From contig CP065006.1 of the NCBI GenBank assembly GCA_016699695.1, forward strand, positions 3,782,001 to 3,846,000: 64,000 bases of DNA, given 5' to 3'. Shown in pieces: positions 26,932-35,977 of the stretch. The notes below the pieces were generated by a model. That model ran no database searches and was not told where the DNA came from. It saw only the letters and a program-made list of their open reading frames with translations. This DNA comes from Bacteroidota bacterium (GTDB lineage: Bacteria; Bacteroidota; Bacteroidia; Bacteroidales; UBA10428). Made by a program: the position numbers and the translations under genes. The first letter of the stretch is position 1. Every line of letters begins with the position of its first letter.

Positions 26932-29247
26932 CTAATATTTCATTTGTTTTAAAAAGTCTTTAAGTTTAATTGTCGTTATTCCGAAACCTTTTGATTTAAG
27001 CTGTAAACCATTGTCAGACGTAAGCATAATCGGATTTTCGTCTTTGTATTTTAGGGCAACTGTCAAAATAAAATTGTCTGGCGATTTTTTGTCAAAGTCG
27101 CTTGGTAACAAAGTCAGGTCGGCTGTGTCCATTTTTATATTGCGTTTGTCAAAGCTGTCATTGATTTGTTTAATTGCCTTTTGAACATTTTGTTTTTGTT
27201 GTTCTGTCGGTAATGTAACTTTCAATTTGTCTAATTCATCAATAACTTTTGCTGATAAAACAACTTGATACTGTTTGTCAATTTTTGAAATTATGTCGGG
27301 TTGGTCAACAAATACATTGGTGTCAATAATGTAAATATTTTCCTTCCCTTTAACGATTTCTTTCTTAGGCTTTTCAAACTTAGAAAGGTCTATTTTGCCA
27401 AGAACTTTTAATCCTGTTTGGCTTTCTAACTTTTCTTCAACCTGTGGTTCATTCTTTACTGAGGTTTTGCTTGCAATTAGTTTTTTATCAGTGGTGTAAT
27501 AAAATGAATATTCATCATTTAGTTTTTGAAGATACATTTTCACGTCTTCGTCTAAATGGGGGTAAGAACTGATAATATCTTTATCTGCAATAATGATTGT
27601 ATGACGTTTTGAACGGCTTGTAGCAACATTAAACAAACGCTTTTCTAATGAATGATTGTAACCTGAATTTGGAATTACAAATATTGTTATGTCAGTTGTT
27701 AACCCTTGTATACGTGCAACAGTTTCAATGAGTAAATTTTTCGGATTTTCAATAGAACCGTAGATATTTTTTTGCAGGGCTTTTACTGTGTCAATGTAAT
27801 TACTTAAAACAGATATGTGCAAATTTTCTTTGACTTTCAACAAATGAGCCACTAACATTCTGGCTATTTCTATAGCATTAGAAGGTTTTTTGTTTCCAAC
27901 CTCTAAATCCGCTTTTATGAGAGTAGAACCACCTTGCGGGTTGAAAAACACATTTATGTCATCAGGAATTTCAGGAAAAGATAATCGTATTTCTGTCTTA
28001 GCTCTTGATTTAAGGCTATTGTTATAAAATATTCCTGTGTAATCAGAACCTCTTTGGGGCAAACGGTATGTTTCAGTCAATTGAAAAATAGGAACTGATG
28101 AAGTATCCGAAAGAGCTTTCAAACCGTCCACTAAAAAATCATAATTCTTTTTACTAACTTTATCATCATTGATAGCAACAACAGGCGGTAACTGTTTTGT
28201 GTCGCCAATCCAAATATTCTTCTTTCCTAAAAGTTTTGCTGCACCAAACATAGCAAGTAATGCTTGACTTGCTTCATCAACTATTACATAATCAAAAGGT
28301 GGTTTGTCATTTAATTTAGCGGCTTCGCTGCTTGCAATAAAGAATGTTGATAAAACTAAATTACTTGGTTGCGGATTTATTTCTTTTGTCGGTTGCAATT
28401 TTGGAAATTCATTTTTCTCATCGGTTGAGATTTTAGTTTTAAAAATCATACCGTTATCTAATAAATTTGATAATGCTGGTTTTTCAACAACTTCAATTAA
28501 CGCTCTGTTTGTAAGTGATGTTACTAAAACCGATTTGCCTTGTTCACATAAACGTTTACATATTTCAGCAATTTGATATGTTTTGCCTGTTCCAGGCGGT
28601 CCAATTAATACAACTTGGTCTGTTAAGGATAGTTGACTTAATATGAAATTCGGGATGTCGTTTTTGTTGTCAAGTAATGAAGGTTGCCAATTTGTTTTTA
28701 GAAAATCTTGGTCTAAAATTGAACTTACGTTTTCTGAATAGTTGTTCTGAACTATTTTTTGAAGATTGGCAATGTATTCAAAAGGTGGTCTATTTGGCCC
28801 CAAAAGCAAAATCATCTTTTCTGCCTCTGAAATATTGACAGAAAATTCTATTTCTACACCCCGAAAACCAGCGATATAAAAATCTTTTTCAAGATTTCCA
28901 TCCTTGTCTTTTGAAGGTGCTTGCCACACACAAACCGTTTCAGTAAAATTTGCTTTTTCTTTTACTAAATCGCCATAAGTTTTTTCTCCCCAATTTCTAA
29001 AATCTCTTAAATCCTTTGGAACGGTAAAACAATACAAATATTCTCCTTTGCGTGGCAAACCTCGCTTAGTAGAAAATTTTAGTATCATTTCTCCGTCTTT
29101 GAATGCTAGAAATTGAGCAACAAAAAGCTCTTCTCTTTCTTGAAGCAAAAACTTAGCGGAAGTATTTAATTTTTGGTTAAATGCTTTCGTTTGTGCTTGA
29201 AGCTCTTCTTCAAGAAAATTACTATGTTCTTGCCTTGTATATTTCAT
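26932..29247 (-). CDS. SF1 helicase with C-terminal PIN nuclease domain (c19)
   Basis: A 771-residue protein. Roughly the first 200 residues are of unknown fold. The SF1/Upf1-like ATPase core then has Walker A (VLIGPPGTGKTYQIAEICK), Ia (LVTSLTNRALIEV), Walker B (DYVIVDEASQA) and motif III (NIWIGDTKQLPPVV), with TETYRLPQRG and VARIQGLTTDITIFV later. The last 130 residues form a PIN-like domain: IYIIDTNVFVDQPD, then VIDELDKLK and DNFILTVALKYK, with LTSDNG giving the acidic residues of a metal-dependent RNase. It lies 2 bases after the sacsin-like gene. I know no named system with exactly this pair. Confidence 0.82.
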   Translation of the reverse strand: MKYTRQEHSNFLEEELQAQTKAFNQKLNTSAKFLLQEREELFVAQFLAFKDGEMILKFSTKRGLPRKGEYLYCFTVPKDLRDFRNWGEKTYGDLVKEKANFTETVCVWQAPSKDKDGNLEKDFYIAGFRGVEIEFSVNISEAEKMILLLGPNRPPFEYIANLQKIVQNNYSENVSSILDQDFLKTNWQPSLLDNKNDIPNFILSQLSLTDQVVLIGPPGTGKTYQIAEICKRLCEQGKSVLVTSLTNRALIEVVEKPALSNLLDNGMIFKTKISTDEKNEFPKLQPTKEINPQPSNLVLSTFFIASSEAAKLNDKPPFDYVIVDEASQALLAMFGAAKLLGKKNIWIGDTKQLPPVVAINDDKVSKKNYDFLVDGLKALSDTSSVPIFQLTETYRLPQRGSDYTGIFYNNSLKSRAKTEIRLSFPEIPDDINVFFNPQGGSTLIKADLEVGNKKPSNAIEIARMLVAHLLKVKENLHISVLSNYIDTVKALQKNIYGSIENPKNLLIETVARIQGLTTDITIFVIPNSGYNHSLEKRLFNVATSRSKRHTIIIADKDIISSYPHLDEDVKMYLQKLNDEYSFYYTTDKKLIASKTSVKNEPQVEEKLESQTGLKVLGKIDLSKFEKPKKEIVKGKENIYIIDTNVFVDQPDIISKIDKQYQVVLSAKVIDELDKLKVTLPTEQQKQNVQKAIKQINDSFDKRNIKMDTADLTLLPSDFDKKSPDNFILTVALKYKDENPIMLTSDNGLQLKSKGFGITTIKLKDFLKQMKY

Positions 29248-29249
29248 TT

Positions 29250-32200
29250 TTACAATATGCTTTCGTCATCACCGCTTAAATCCTCTTCGTTTCTTCTTTC
29301 GTCAAAACGATAATCGCTCAAATCTTTAGCTACGCTGTAATCGCTTGGTTTTACACTGTTGAAATCAAAATGAACATTACCGAAATAATGAAGCAATTCA
29401 GCAAATTTCTCTAACCTGTCCTCTACATCAAGGTTTTCTGTACTAAAACTTATTGTAAGCTTATCTTGATTTCTCAATAACTCATACAATTTTAAGCAAC
29501 CTAATTTTCTATTTCCAAAATGTAACCAAAACATAGAGTTTGGTTTCATTAGTTGTATCCATTCGTTTGCGCCAATTTTTAAAGGTTCGTCTTGGTATTT
29601 ATAACTTTTTACTACAAGCGGAAATTCAACATCATCTTTATATACACCGTCTATTGTTGAGAATCTGCCCATTCCTTCTGTAAATTCAAATCCTTCTCTT
29701 TCTAATTTTTCTTTGACAATTTCTTTTGCTTCTCGGTTTGCTTCTTTTTGGTCGTTCATAGAAATATCTGTGCTAAATTCAGAGCCTAACGTAGCTTCGT
29801 TTGCTCTTCTTAATTGAGCATTCTCTTTTTCTAATACATCTAATTTGTTTTGCCACAGTCCGTCAAAATTAAAATCGTCATTTTCTAATTCTAATTTTCG
29901 TAATTCTTTTTTAACATCAGCATTACGATTAACGTAGATGTTATTTTCATCATCAATTGCAGTGTTTCCTTCATAGAAATAATAAAACACAAAATCTTCA
30001 ATTTCATCAAGTGAAATTGTTTTAGGTAATTCTCCTTCGTATAGATATATAGAAACATCAGAGTCCTCTTTCCAATTTTCATAGTACGATTCTTCCCATT
30101 CTGCTGCGTTTTCTCGCAACTCTTCAAAATCAAATTCCTCTTTAATTTCTAAATCGCCATTTTTGCTTCTGTTTTCATTGATAACATTAACTACTTTCTT
30201 GAATGTTTCAAATTGTTCTGGTGTTTTGAGTGTAGTTTCTTTTTCTTTTAACCATTCAAACGAATTGAATAGATTTGTTTCATCTGCGTTAAAGCGAGTT
30301 TCTTGTGCCAAACGGTTATTGTGAAAATCTTTGATTTTATCACTTAAATATTTTCGTAACTCAACAGCAATTGTGTTTTCTGTCCAGACACCTAAATCGG
30401 AAAGGAATTCAATTTTAATTTCTTCATTACCAATCCATTTTATTAGATAATCGGGCAAGACCTCACTTTCACAAGCGTATTTACTTGGATAAACTGCTGT
30501 TTTTGGATTAAATCCTAAAATGTTTTCGGTTTCTACATCATCAATTTTACTCCAATCAATATTTTTGATTGCATTTTTTTTACTTTTCTGGTTCCATTGA
30601 TTGAATAAAAATTCCACAAAACTTATCTTCTGCTCATCAGATAAATCAGTTTTCAAACAAGGACAAATAAATTTTTCATCTTCAAAATAGGGTTCAAGTA
30701 AAATTCGATTATCTGTATTACCAATATTTACAGGTAATTTAAGTAGTTCGCTAATATCAGAATATTGCTGTTTTAGTAAATAATCTTCGCCTATAAATGA
30801 AAATGGTTTTACATAATAATTGTATTTAAGCTCCCATACTTTATCATCTAATGTTTCTACTTTGAATTTTTCTACCTCAACACTATTGTTTTTGGCGATT
30901 AAAATTGCAAACGCTAACTGTTCGGCATTCTCTAACGTTGTAACTTGTTCTGAAAACATTTGAAAGATATCGCTTGGTTCAGGTTCTTCACTTATGCCAA
31001 ACAAATTTCTAATTCGTTCTTTGTTCAATCCAAGTCCAATAAATTGATTTATCAAACTGCTTAAATGGTCGCTGTTTTCGTAATTGTCAGGAAGAATTTT
31101 AGCAAGGCTTAATTCACAATCGTCAATTTTTATCTTTTCTATGAAAGGTGGAATTTCAGAAATTTTTAAATCTTGATTTTCGGTTTCTATGACAACTTTG
31201 TCTTTGAACTTTTGATAATCGCTTTCCATCAACACACTACAAGCTAAATCTAAAATTTTATACTCGTAGTCCTCTTTGGTGTACTGGGTTTCTGAATTAA
31301 ACCTGAACTCTGAAAGCTCCTGTAAAAATTTGTGTTTAGCCTTATACTTAACAATATCTACAAGAATATCTTTATGTTCATCTACATCAACAAACTCCAA
31401 AATCAAACTGTGTAAATCATCAGCTTTTATTATGCCTTCTTCGTCCTTATATTCCAAAAATTCATACGGAAGAACGAATAAGTTATCACTACAATTATCA
31501 TCTAAAAACGTCCTTGCATCCTTGTCGGCTGACTGAACTTGATAAGTCTCGTTTGTTTTTTCATCAATTACAAAACCGTTACTCTCTTTTCTGATAATAA
31601 ATTCTTTGAAAAAGGGTTTTTGATTTTCTTGATAAAGTTTAATTAGCGATTTGACTTCTTCTGTTGTCGTTAATTCAGCAATTATATCAGCTTGATTTTG
31701 TTGGTAAATATTTTTGAATATTTCTTCCGATTCTGAAATTAAGTATGGATTAAGTTCTGGAAAGTGTTCATCTTGTTTTATCTTGTATGCGTTTAGCCAA
31801 CTTGGTGATTGAATTTTGCCAATAAGTTCGTTAAGCGGTTTTATTTCTGAATTACTATTGCAAAACAACTGCAAGTCTTTTAATGTGCTTTCTGCAACGT
31901 TGTCAAATTTGGTTCCTTCGTTAATAAAATTGAGAAATAGTTTTTTCTTTTCTTTTGCTGACAAAGTGTTTGTTTTACATTTTTCTGCAATAAAAGCGTA
32001 CATCTGCTTTTCATCGGGCATTCTTTCAATGGAAGAAAAAATATTTGGATATTCAGATGTACTAATTTCAGAAAGGATAATTCCAATTTTGTCAAGTTCA
32101 TCAATTATGCCTTCTGTTTTGGTCATTTTAAAAAAGGCATCTGAAAAGTTATAATTAAAATTATAAATTGTTCTATATTGTGTGCTTTGAGGTGAACGAA

Positions 32201-33959
32201 CCTTTTTAATTACATCGTTGATTGAATAATACTCTCCATTTGAGAATTTAAAAAGTTTGATTTGACAAATCCTATCTTTGGTTTCTTTCCGTAAATAGCT
32301 TTCTTCAAGTTCTTTTAAAAATGCTCTGTATGTTTTATTATCACAAATTGAAATCCAGTTATTTATACTTTCAAGGTCAGCGTTTTCAATAATATCTCTG
32401 ATGTCCCATTCTTCAATACTTAATTTTTCAGCTTTTTTTGCTTCTTCAATCAACAATATGTCTGTTTCATTATTCCACTTAAACCATTGAATATCATTTA
32501 GTCCAAATTCAGTTAAATCAAGGTTTAATTGAAGTTTATTGATTTTTACATTCTCTGGTTTGTCCGAAACCCCATTTTTAGTAGGAATATTTTCAAGTAT
32601 ATATTGATGAATAAATTTAAAAAAGTTATTGTCTATATGTGGTTTGTTTTTCGGGCTTTTAGATAGCAAAAAATTACCGTACAAAGACAAGAAAAGATTA
32701 CGGTTATTTTCTTTTTGTGTGTTGGCATATGCAATTATGCTCTTTGCGATTATTGGTAAAAGCTTTTCATTGATTTGTGAATTAGCTTGAAGTTTACGCC
32801 TGTCATTATTCATATCAAAGGCGTTGCAATGCAATAAAAAACTAAAACCATTCTTTTCTTCGTCCATTGAAAAGAACGTGTAAAGATTTGGCGCTAATTC
32901 GTTTTGTAAATCAACAGCCTTTTTATAATCACGATAAAATGCGAATGTGAATTTTATGTCCCGATTTTTATTTTTAGGGTTTATGTCTATGAATTCTTGG
33001 CTATCAATAGGAAACGAATGTGAATAATCTAAAACTGATTGCGCCTTAATTTCGTCACCATTAATATATATTTTATTCAAGCTATTTAAAAATTTGAAAG
33101 AGTATGACAGACCGCTTTTGATTTTATCGATACCTTCATCTAAGAATTTGCTTTTCCCTTTACCTAATCTCAAAAAGAAAATTGAACCATTCTTGAGATA
33201 GTTGTCCTCAGCTAAATTTACATTTTGCAAAGAGCCATTTAAAAACTCTCGCATTTCTGCTAATTCCGTTTCATCAAACTTTATATCCCTTGTATCATAA
33301 TCACCTAATCTGATTGGTTCCTTATAATTTGAAGGGAAACAGGTATATAAAAGTTTAACAAGCCAAGGATTTTCCCTGTCCCTTTCGTAGTCATAATTTT
33401 CTTTTGCTTTTCCAATACCAGAAACAAAGATTGGTTCTCCTTCAATAAATTTTTTTAACTGAAAGTAATTGTTCCAACTAAAAATTATTGGACCAGCATA
33501 ATCGTTTATTATTGCTTCTCGCCCGTCATCAGCACCAACTAATCTATGTAATATTTTGAAACCAATACCAAATGTGCCAATATCTTCTCCGTCTTTATAG
33601 TTACCTGCCACATTGATAATCGCTGACATATCAAGGTCTGAGAAATAATTACCGTTGTTAATACAGAGTAAATATTTTTCATTGTAACTCACACTGAAAA
33701 ATGACGATTTACAATCGTCAGCATTTTGAATAAGCTCATAAATGGCTTGGTCGTCTGCCGCTACGTTTAATGCAATTGTTCCTAAAAGTTTACCTAAATC
33801 TTCTCTGTTCCCATATATGAGTTTCGAAAATCCTGTTTCGTTTCGTTTTTTGTCCGGGTGTAAGGAACCAACAAAATTGAGGTCTAAATGACCTCTTTCT
33901 CTTGCAACTTCTTCTTTGTAGAATTTACGAAAATGGAAAGCATTTCTTGTATATAACAT
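29250..33959 (-). CDS. Sacsin-like GHKL ATPase with C-terminal DUF3883-like domain (c19)
   Basis: A 1569-residue protein. The GHKL/HSP90-type ATPase lies near residues 60-160: AIYELIQNADD (N box with Asn), LLCINNGNYFSDLDM (G1) and IGTFGIGFKILHRL (G2), as in sacsin-like proteins. A long helical middle follows. The last 170 residues resemble DUF3883 (NO VEIN C-terminal): AKEIVKEKLEREGFEF, then VEFPLVVKSYK and IGANEWIQLM. The usual I-E-V-K strand reads L-V-V-K, so the acidic residue seems to be missing. An AAGGA-like RBS precedes the ATG. With the helicase-PIN gene it makes a candidate defence module. Confidence 0.82.
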   Translation of the reverse strand: MLYTRNAFHFRKFYKEEVARERGHLDLNFVGSLHPDKKRNETGFSKLIYGNREDLGKLLGTIALNVAADDQAIYELIQNADDCKSSFFSVSYNEKYLLCINNGNYFSDLDMSAIINVAGNYKDGEDIGTFGIGFKILHRLVGADDGREAIINDYAGPIIFSWNNYFQLKKFIEGEPIFVSGIGKAKENYDYERDRENPWLVKLLYTCFPSNYKEPIRLGDYDTRDIKFDETELAEMREFLNGSLQNVNLAEDNYLKNGSIFFLRLGKGKSKFLDEGIDKIKSGLSYSFKFLNSLNKIYINGDEIKAQSVLDYSHSFPIDSQEFIDINPKNKNRDIKFTFAFYRDYKKAVDLQNELAPNLYTFFSMDEEKNGFSFLLHCNAFDMNNDRRKLQANSQINEKLLPIIAKSIIAYANTQKENNRNLFLSLYGNFLLSKSPKNKPHIDNNFFKFIHQYILENIPTKNGVSDKPENVKINKLQLNLDLTEFGLNDIQWFKWNNETDILLIEEAKKAEKLSIEEWDIRDIIENADLESINNWISICDNKTYRAFLKELEESYLRKETKDRICQIKLFKFSNGEYYSINDVIKKVRSPQSTQYRTIYNFNYNFSDAFFKMTKTEGIIDELDKIGIILSEISTSEYPNIFSSIERMPDEKQMYAFIAEKCKTNTLSAKEKKKLFLNFINEGTKFDNVAESTLKDLQLFCNSNSEIKPLNELIGKIQSPSWLNAYKIKQDEHFPELNPYLISESEEIFKNIYQQNQADIIAELTTTEEVKSLIKLYQENQKPFFKEFIIRKESNGFVIDEKTNETYQVQSADKDARTFLDDNCSDNLFVLPYEFLEYKDEEGIIKADDLHSLILEFVDVDEHKDILVDIVKYKAKHKFLQELSEFRFNSETQYTKEDYEYKILDLACSVLMESDYQKFKDKVVIETENQDLKISEIPPFIEKIKIDDCELSLAKILPDNYENSDHLSSLINQFIGLGLNKERIRNLFGISEEPEPSDIFQMFSEQVTTLENAEQLAFAILIAKNNSVEVEKFKVETLDDKVWELKYNYYVKPFSFIGEDYLLKQQYSDISELLKLPVNIGNTDNRILLEPYFEDEKFICPCLKTDLSDEQKISFVEFLFNQWNQKSKKNAIKNIDWSKIDDVETENILGFNPKTAVYPSKYACESEVLPDYLIKWIGNEEIKIEFLSDLGVWTENTIAVELRKYLSDKIKDFHNNRLAQETRFNADETNLFNSFEWLKEKETTLKTPEQFETFKKVVNVINENRSKNGDLEIKEEFDFEELRENAAEWEESYYENWKEDSDVSIYLYEGELPKTISLDEIEDFVFYYFYEGNTAIDDENNIYVNRNADVKKELRKLELENDDFNFDGLWQNKLDVLEKENAQLRRANEATLGSEFSTDISMNDQKEANREAKEIVKEKLEREGFEFTEGMGRFSTIDGVYKDDVEFPLVVKSYKYQDEPLKIGANEWIQLMKPNSMFWLHFGNRKLGCLKLYELLRNQDKLTISFSTENLDVEDRLEKFAELLHYFGNVHFDFNSVKPSDYSVAKDLSDYRFDERRNEEDLSGDDESIL

Positions 33960-34008
33960 TCTTCCTTATATCATTTTAATTAGTACAATGTCTGTTGAGT
34001 GGGTTGGG

Positions 34009-34072
34009 GCAAAAGCAAATGTGCTGCATTGGGGCGGTTTTAAGCGTGGGGATGCAGCTCTTTTGATTTTGC
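34009..34072. repeat. REP-like hairpin at the 5' end of cassette c19
   Basis: GCAAAAGCAAATGTGCTGCA pairs with TGCAGCTCTTTTGATTTTGC. The arm order is inverted relative to 26858-26922, as in the pair bordering cassette c6. Confidence 0.55.
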
Positions 34073-34146
34073 TGAAGCGTTGGCTTTTTCTCTTTCATTA
34101 TTCTGTTCATTTTCTGTCGGTAGTGTCGTCTTTTAGGGTTGCACAC

Positions 34147-34269
34147 AACGTTGAGTGTATGGTGTCGTGCGGGATTACGAGGAGAAAACTTATCAATTTA
34201 CACCAACTTTTTTTACGAGCTACAAGCACTCGAATATCTCTGAAACCCGCATGCACTATACACATTGTT
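34147..34269 (-). repeat. attC site A19 (cassette c20)
   Basis: AAC to GTT palindrome; GTGTATGGTGTCGTGCGGG pairs with CCCGCATGCACTATACAC. Unique loop. Confidence 0.82.
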
Positions 34270-34284
34270 GTGCGTATGTGCTTT

Positions 34285-34953
34285 TTATTCAGTCAATTTA
34301 TTAATGTTTAATCCAATTTTTGCTCCCCAACAAATATCTTTTATACTCAATCCTGCGTTGTCAAGATTCTTTGTGAAATTTGGATTGTATTCTAACTCAA
34401 AATATATCAAATCCTTGATGTCAATTCCTAATCCGATTAATCCACCAATATTAAATTTATTGAAATCTTCTATTGTTGATTCATACATATTAAATTTCAG
34501 TCCAGAACCAGGCTCTTCTATTTCTACGTCTTTATATGAAATCATATAATCGCCACGTAATCCAGCTAAAAAATATGGAGAAAAATCAGTTTTCAACAGT
34601 TTTATTTTTAATCCAAGATTAAGTGCTAAGTCATGCAATATCACATTGTCATTATTTGTTCCAATAAAAGTTCCTTCTGCGGAAGTAAGTGTTAAATTAT
34701 TTTTAAATCCTTTTTGTATGTATCCAAATTCCGTCCGCAGAGCTAAGAGTTTTCCAAAATCCTTTTCCGCTTGCAAAAAAGCTTGAAGTCCAAATTTATA
34801 TTCATTATCTGAATCAACGTTTACTAATTTGTAATCCCAAATCTGAGTAGAATATGAAGTTCCAACGTTAATTCCATATCGGTCAATTATCTGACTGTAT
34901 GAAAGTTTCCCTATTAATGTCAAGGCAAGAATAAGTACAAATCTTTGTTTCAT
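34285..34953 (-). CDS. Outer-membrane beta-barrel protein, PorT-like (c20)
   Basis: 222 residues with a signal peptide (MKQRFVLILALTLIGKLSYS, cleavage before QI). A run of amphipathic strands follows (GINVGTSYSTQ, LRTEFGYIQKGF, LALNLGLKIKLL, FLAGLRGDYMISYK, IGGLIGLGID), typical of the outer-membrane barrel families of Bacteroidota. It is the only gene in its cassette. No ligand or partner is suggested by context. Confidence 0.72.
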   Translation of the reverse strand: MKQRFVLILALTLIGKLSYSQIIDRYGINVGTSYSTQIWDYKLVNVDSDNEYKFGLQAFLQAEKDFGKLLALRTEFGYIQKGFKNNLTLTSAEGTFIGTNNDNVILHDLALNLGLKIKLLKTDFSPYFLAGLRGDYMISYKDVEIEEPGSGLKFNMYESTIEDFNKFNIGGLIGLGIDIKDLIYFELEYNPNFTKNLDNAGLSIKDICWGAKIGLNINKLTE

Positions 34954-35009
34954 ATTTTTTATTTGTTGGTTAATATGTTTGGTTATTATCGTATCGAGGC
35001 ATTACGCAC

Positions 35010-35131
35010 AACGGATGGCGGTATGGTTTGCGCGGATTTCATATTCTGTCGTTGTCCAACCACCTGAGATTTGAAAAAAGCAGGAAGCTGTTTTTGTCCG
35101 ACGAAAACCCGCGTAAATTATACCGCGTGTT
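35010..35131 (-). repeat. attC site A20 (HigBA cassette c21)
   Basis: Third copy of the A2/A12 sequence; the flank before AA|C differs again (ACGCAC), confirming the cassette boundary. Confidence 0.92.
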
Positions 35132-35144
35132 AGCGCAAGTTATT

Positions 35145-35444
35145 TTACAATCTAATAGAAAGGTCAAGTTGTCCACCCAATCCTAATTGCACTATTTTTT
35201 GTAAAGTCGAAAGTCTAACTTCCTTGATATTATTTTCAATCTTGGAAATATAGGATTTCGTTGTCCCTGTTTTTTCTGCTAATTCCGCTTGTGTCATTCC
35301 CTTTTCAATTCTAGCCTCTTGCAGTAATGCACCAAGCTTAAAATTCTCGTAACCATTTTCAAGTTCATCTCTTGATTGGGTTCCTTTTAAACCATAATGT
35401 TTATCCTTGAACTCTTCCAGGTTCATTTTGTTATTTGCTTTCAT
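35145..35444 (-). CDS. higA: HigA antitoxin (c21)
   Basis: Intact 99-residue Xre-family antitoxin, the same as the c13 copy (HTH at GALLQEARIEKGMTQAELAE and TKSYISKIENNIKEVRL). With the intact toxin upstream this is the only one of the three c3-type loci in which both genes read through. It binds the toxin and probably represses the shared promoter. Confidence 0.9.
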   Translation of the reverse strand: MKANNKMNLEEFKDKHYGLKGTQSRDELENGYENFKLGALLQEARIEKGMTQAELAEKTGTTKSYISKIENNIKEVRLSTLQKIVQLGLGGQLDLSIRL

Positions 35445-35781
35445 TTTCGTATTCCTCCTTAATTTTTAGTGCACGCTCAATCTCTTTCTTAGGTGTTTTC
35501 TGTGTTTTTTTATGAAAACCATTTGCCAGAATTATGAGTTTTCCTTGGTCAAAAAAGCAGAATATTCTAAAAATATCACTTCCGTGTTTAATTCTAATCT
35601 CGTACAATCCATTAGTTGATTCAAGATGTTTTAGATAGACCTCTGGAACTCTTTCCAATTCCTCAATTAGTTCAATCGTCCAGATTATTTTCGCTTTTAC
35701 TTTATCCGTTTGCTCAATAAAGAATCTTTCAAAATAATCTTTATAAAATATTGCAATCCTATATTTCCGTTTTGATTCCAT
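35431..35781 (-). CDS. higB: HigB/RelE-like toxin (c21)
   Basis: A 116-residue toxin, the same as the c3 copy, starting MESKRKYRIAIFYKDYFERF. It overlaps the antitoxin gene by 14 bases. Predicted ribosome-dependent mRNA interferase. This cassette is followed to the right by the same c4-type cassette as c3, so c21-c22 is a duplicate of the block c3-c4. Confidence 0.9.
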   Translation of the reverse strand: MESKRKYRIAIFYKDYFERFFIEQTDKVKAKIIWTIELIEELERVPEVYLKHLESTNGLYEIRIKHGSDIFRIFCFFDQGKLIILANGFHKKTQKTPKKEIERALKIKEEYENESK

Positions 35782-35785
35782 GCAA

Positions 35786-35816
35786 CAAAAATACAAAATG
35801 TTTCACTAAAGTACAA
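35786..35816 (-). promoter_or_regulatory. Bacteroidota promoter for higBA (c21)
   Basis: TTG at 35814-35816, a 20-base spacer and TATTTTTG at 35786-35793; ATG 4 bases downstream. Confidence 0.75.
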
Positions 35817-35839
35817 CTTTCTTTTTTATAATTTGCGCT

Positions 35840-35961
35840 AACGTTGACGGTATGGCCAGTAAGGGATTGCGGGCGATTCACCTATCAAGTTACAACAAAC
35901 TTTGAGGCGGGCTACTGCACTTCGCATACCACTGAAACCCTTATTGGCTATACCGTGTGTT
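35840..35961 (-). repeat. attC site A21 (cassette c22)
   Basis: Same as A3: GACGGTATGGCCAGTAAGGG with CCCTTATTGGCTATACCGT. Confidence 0.9.
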
Positions 35962-35977
35962 ATGGGCTGGCAATTTA

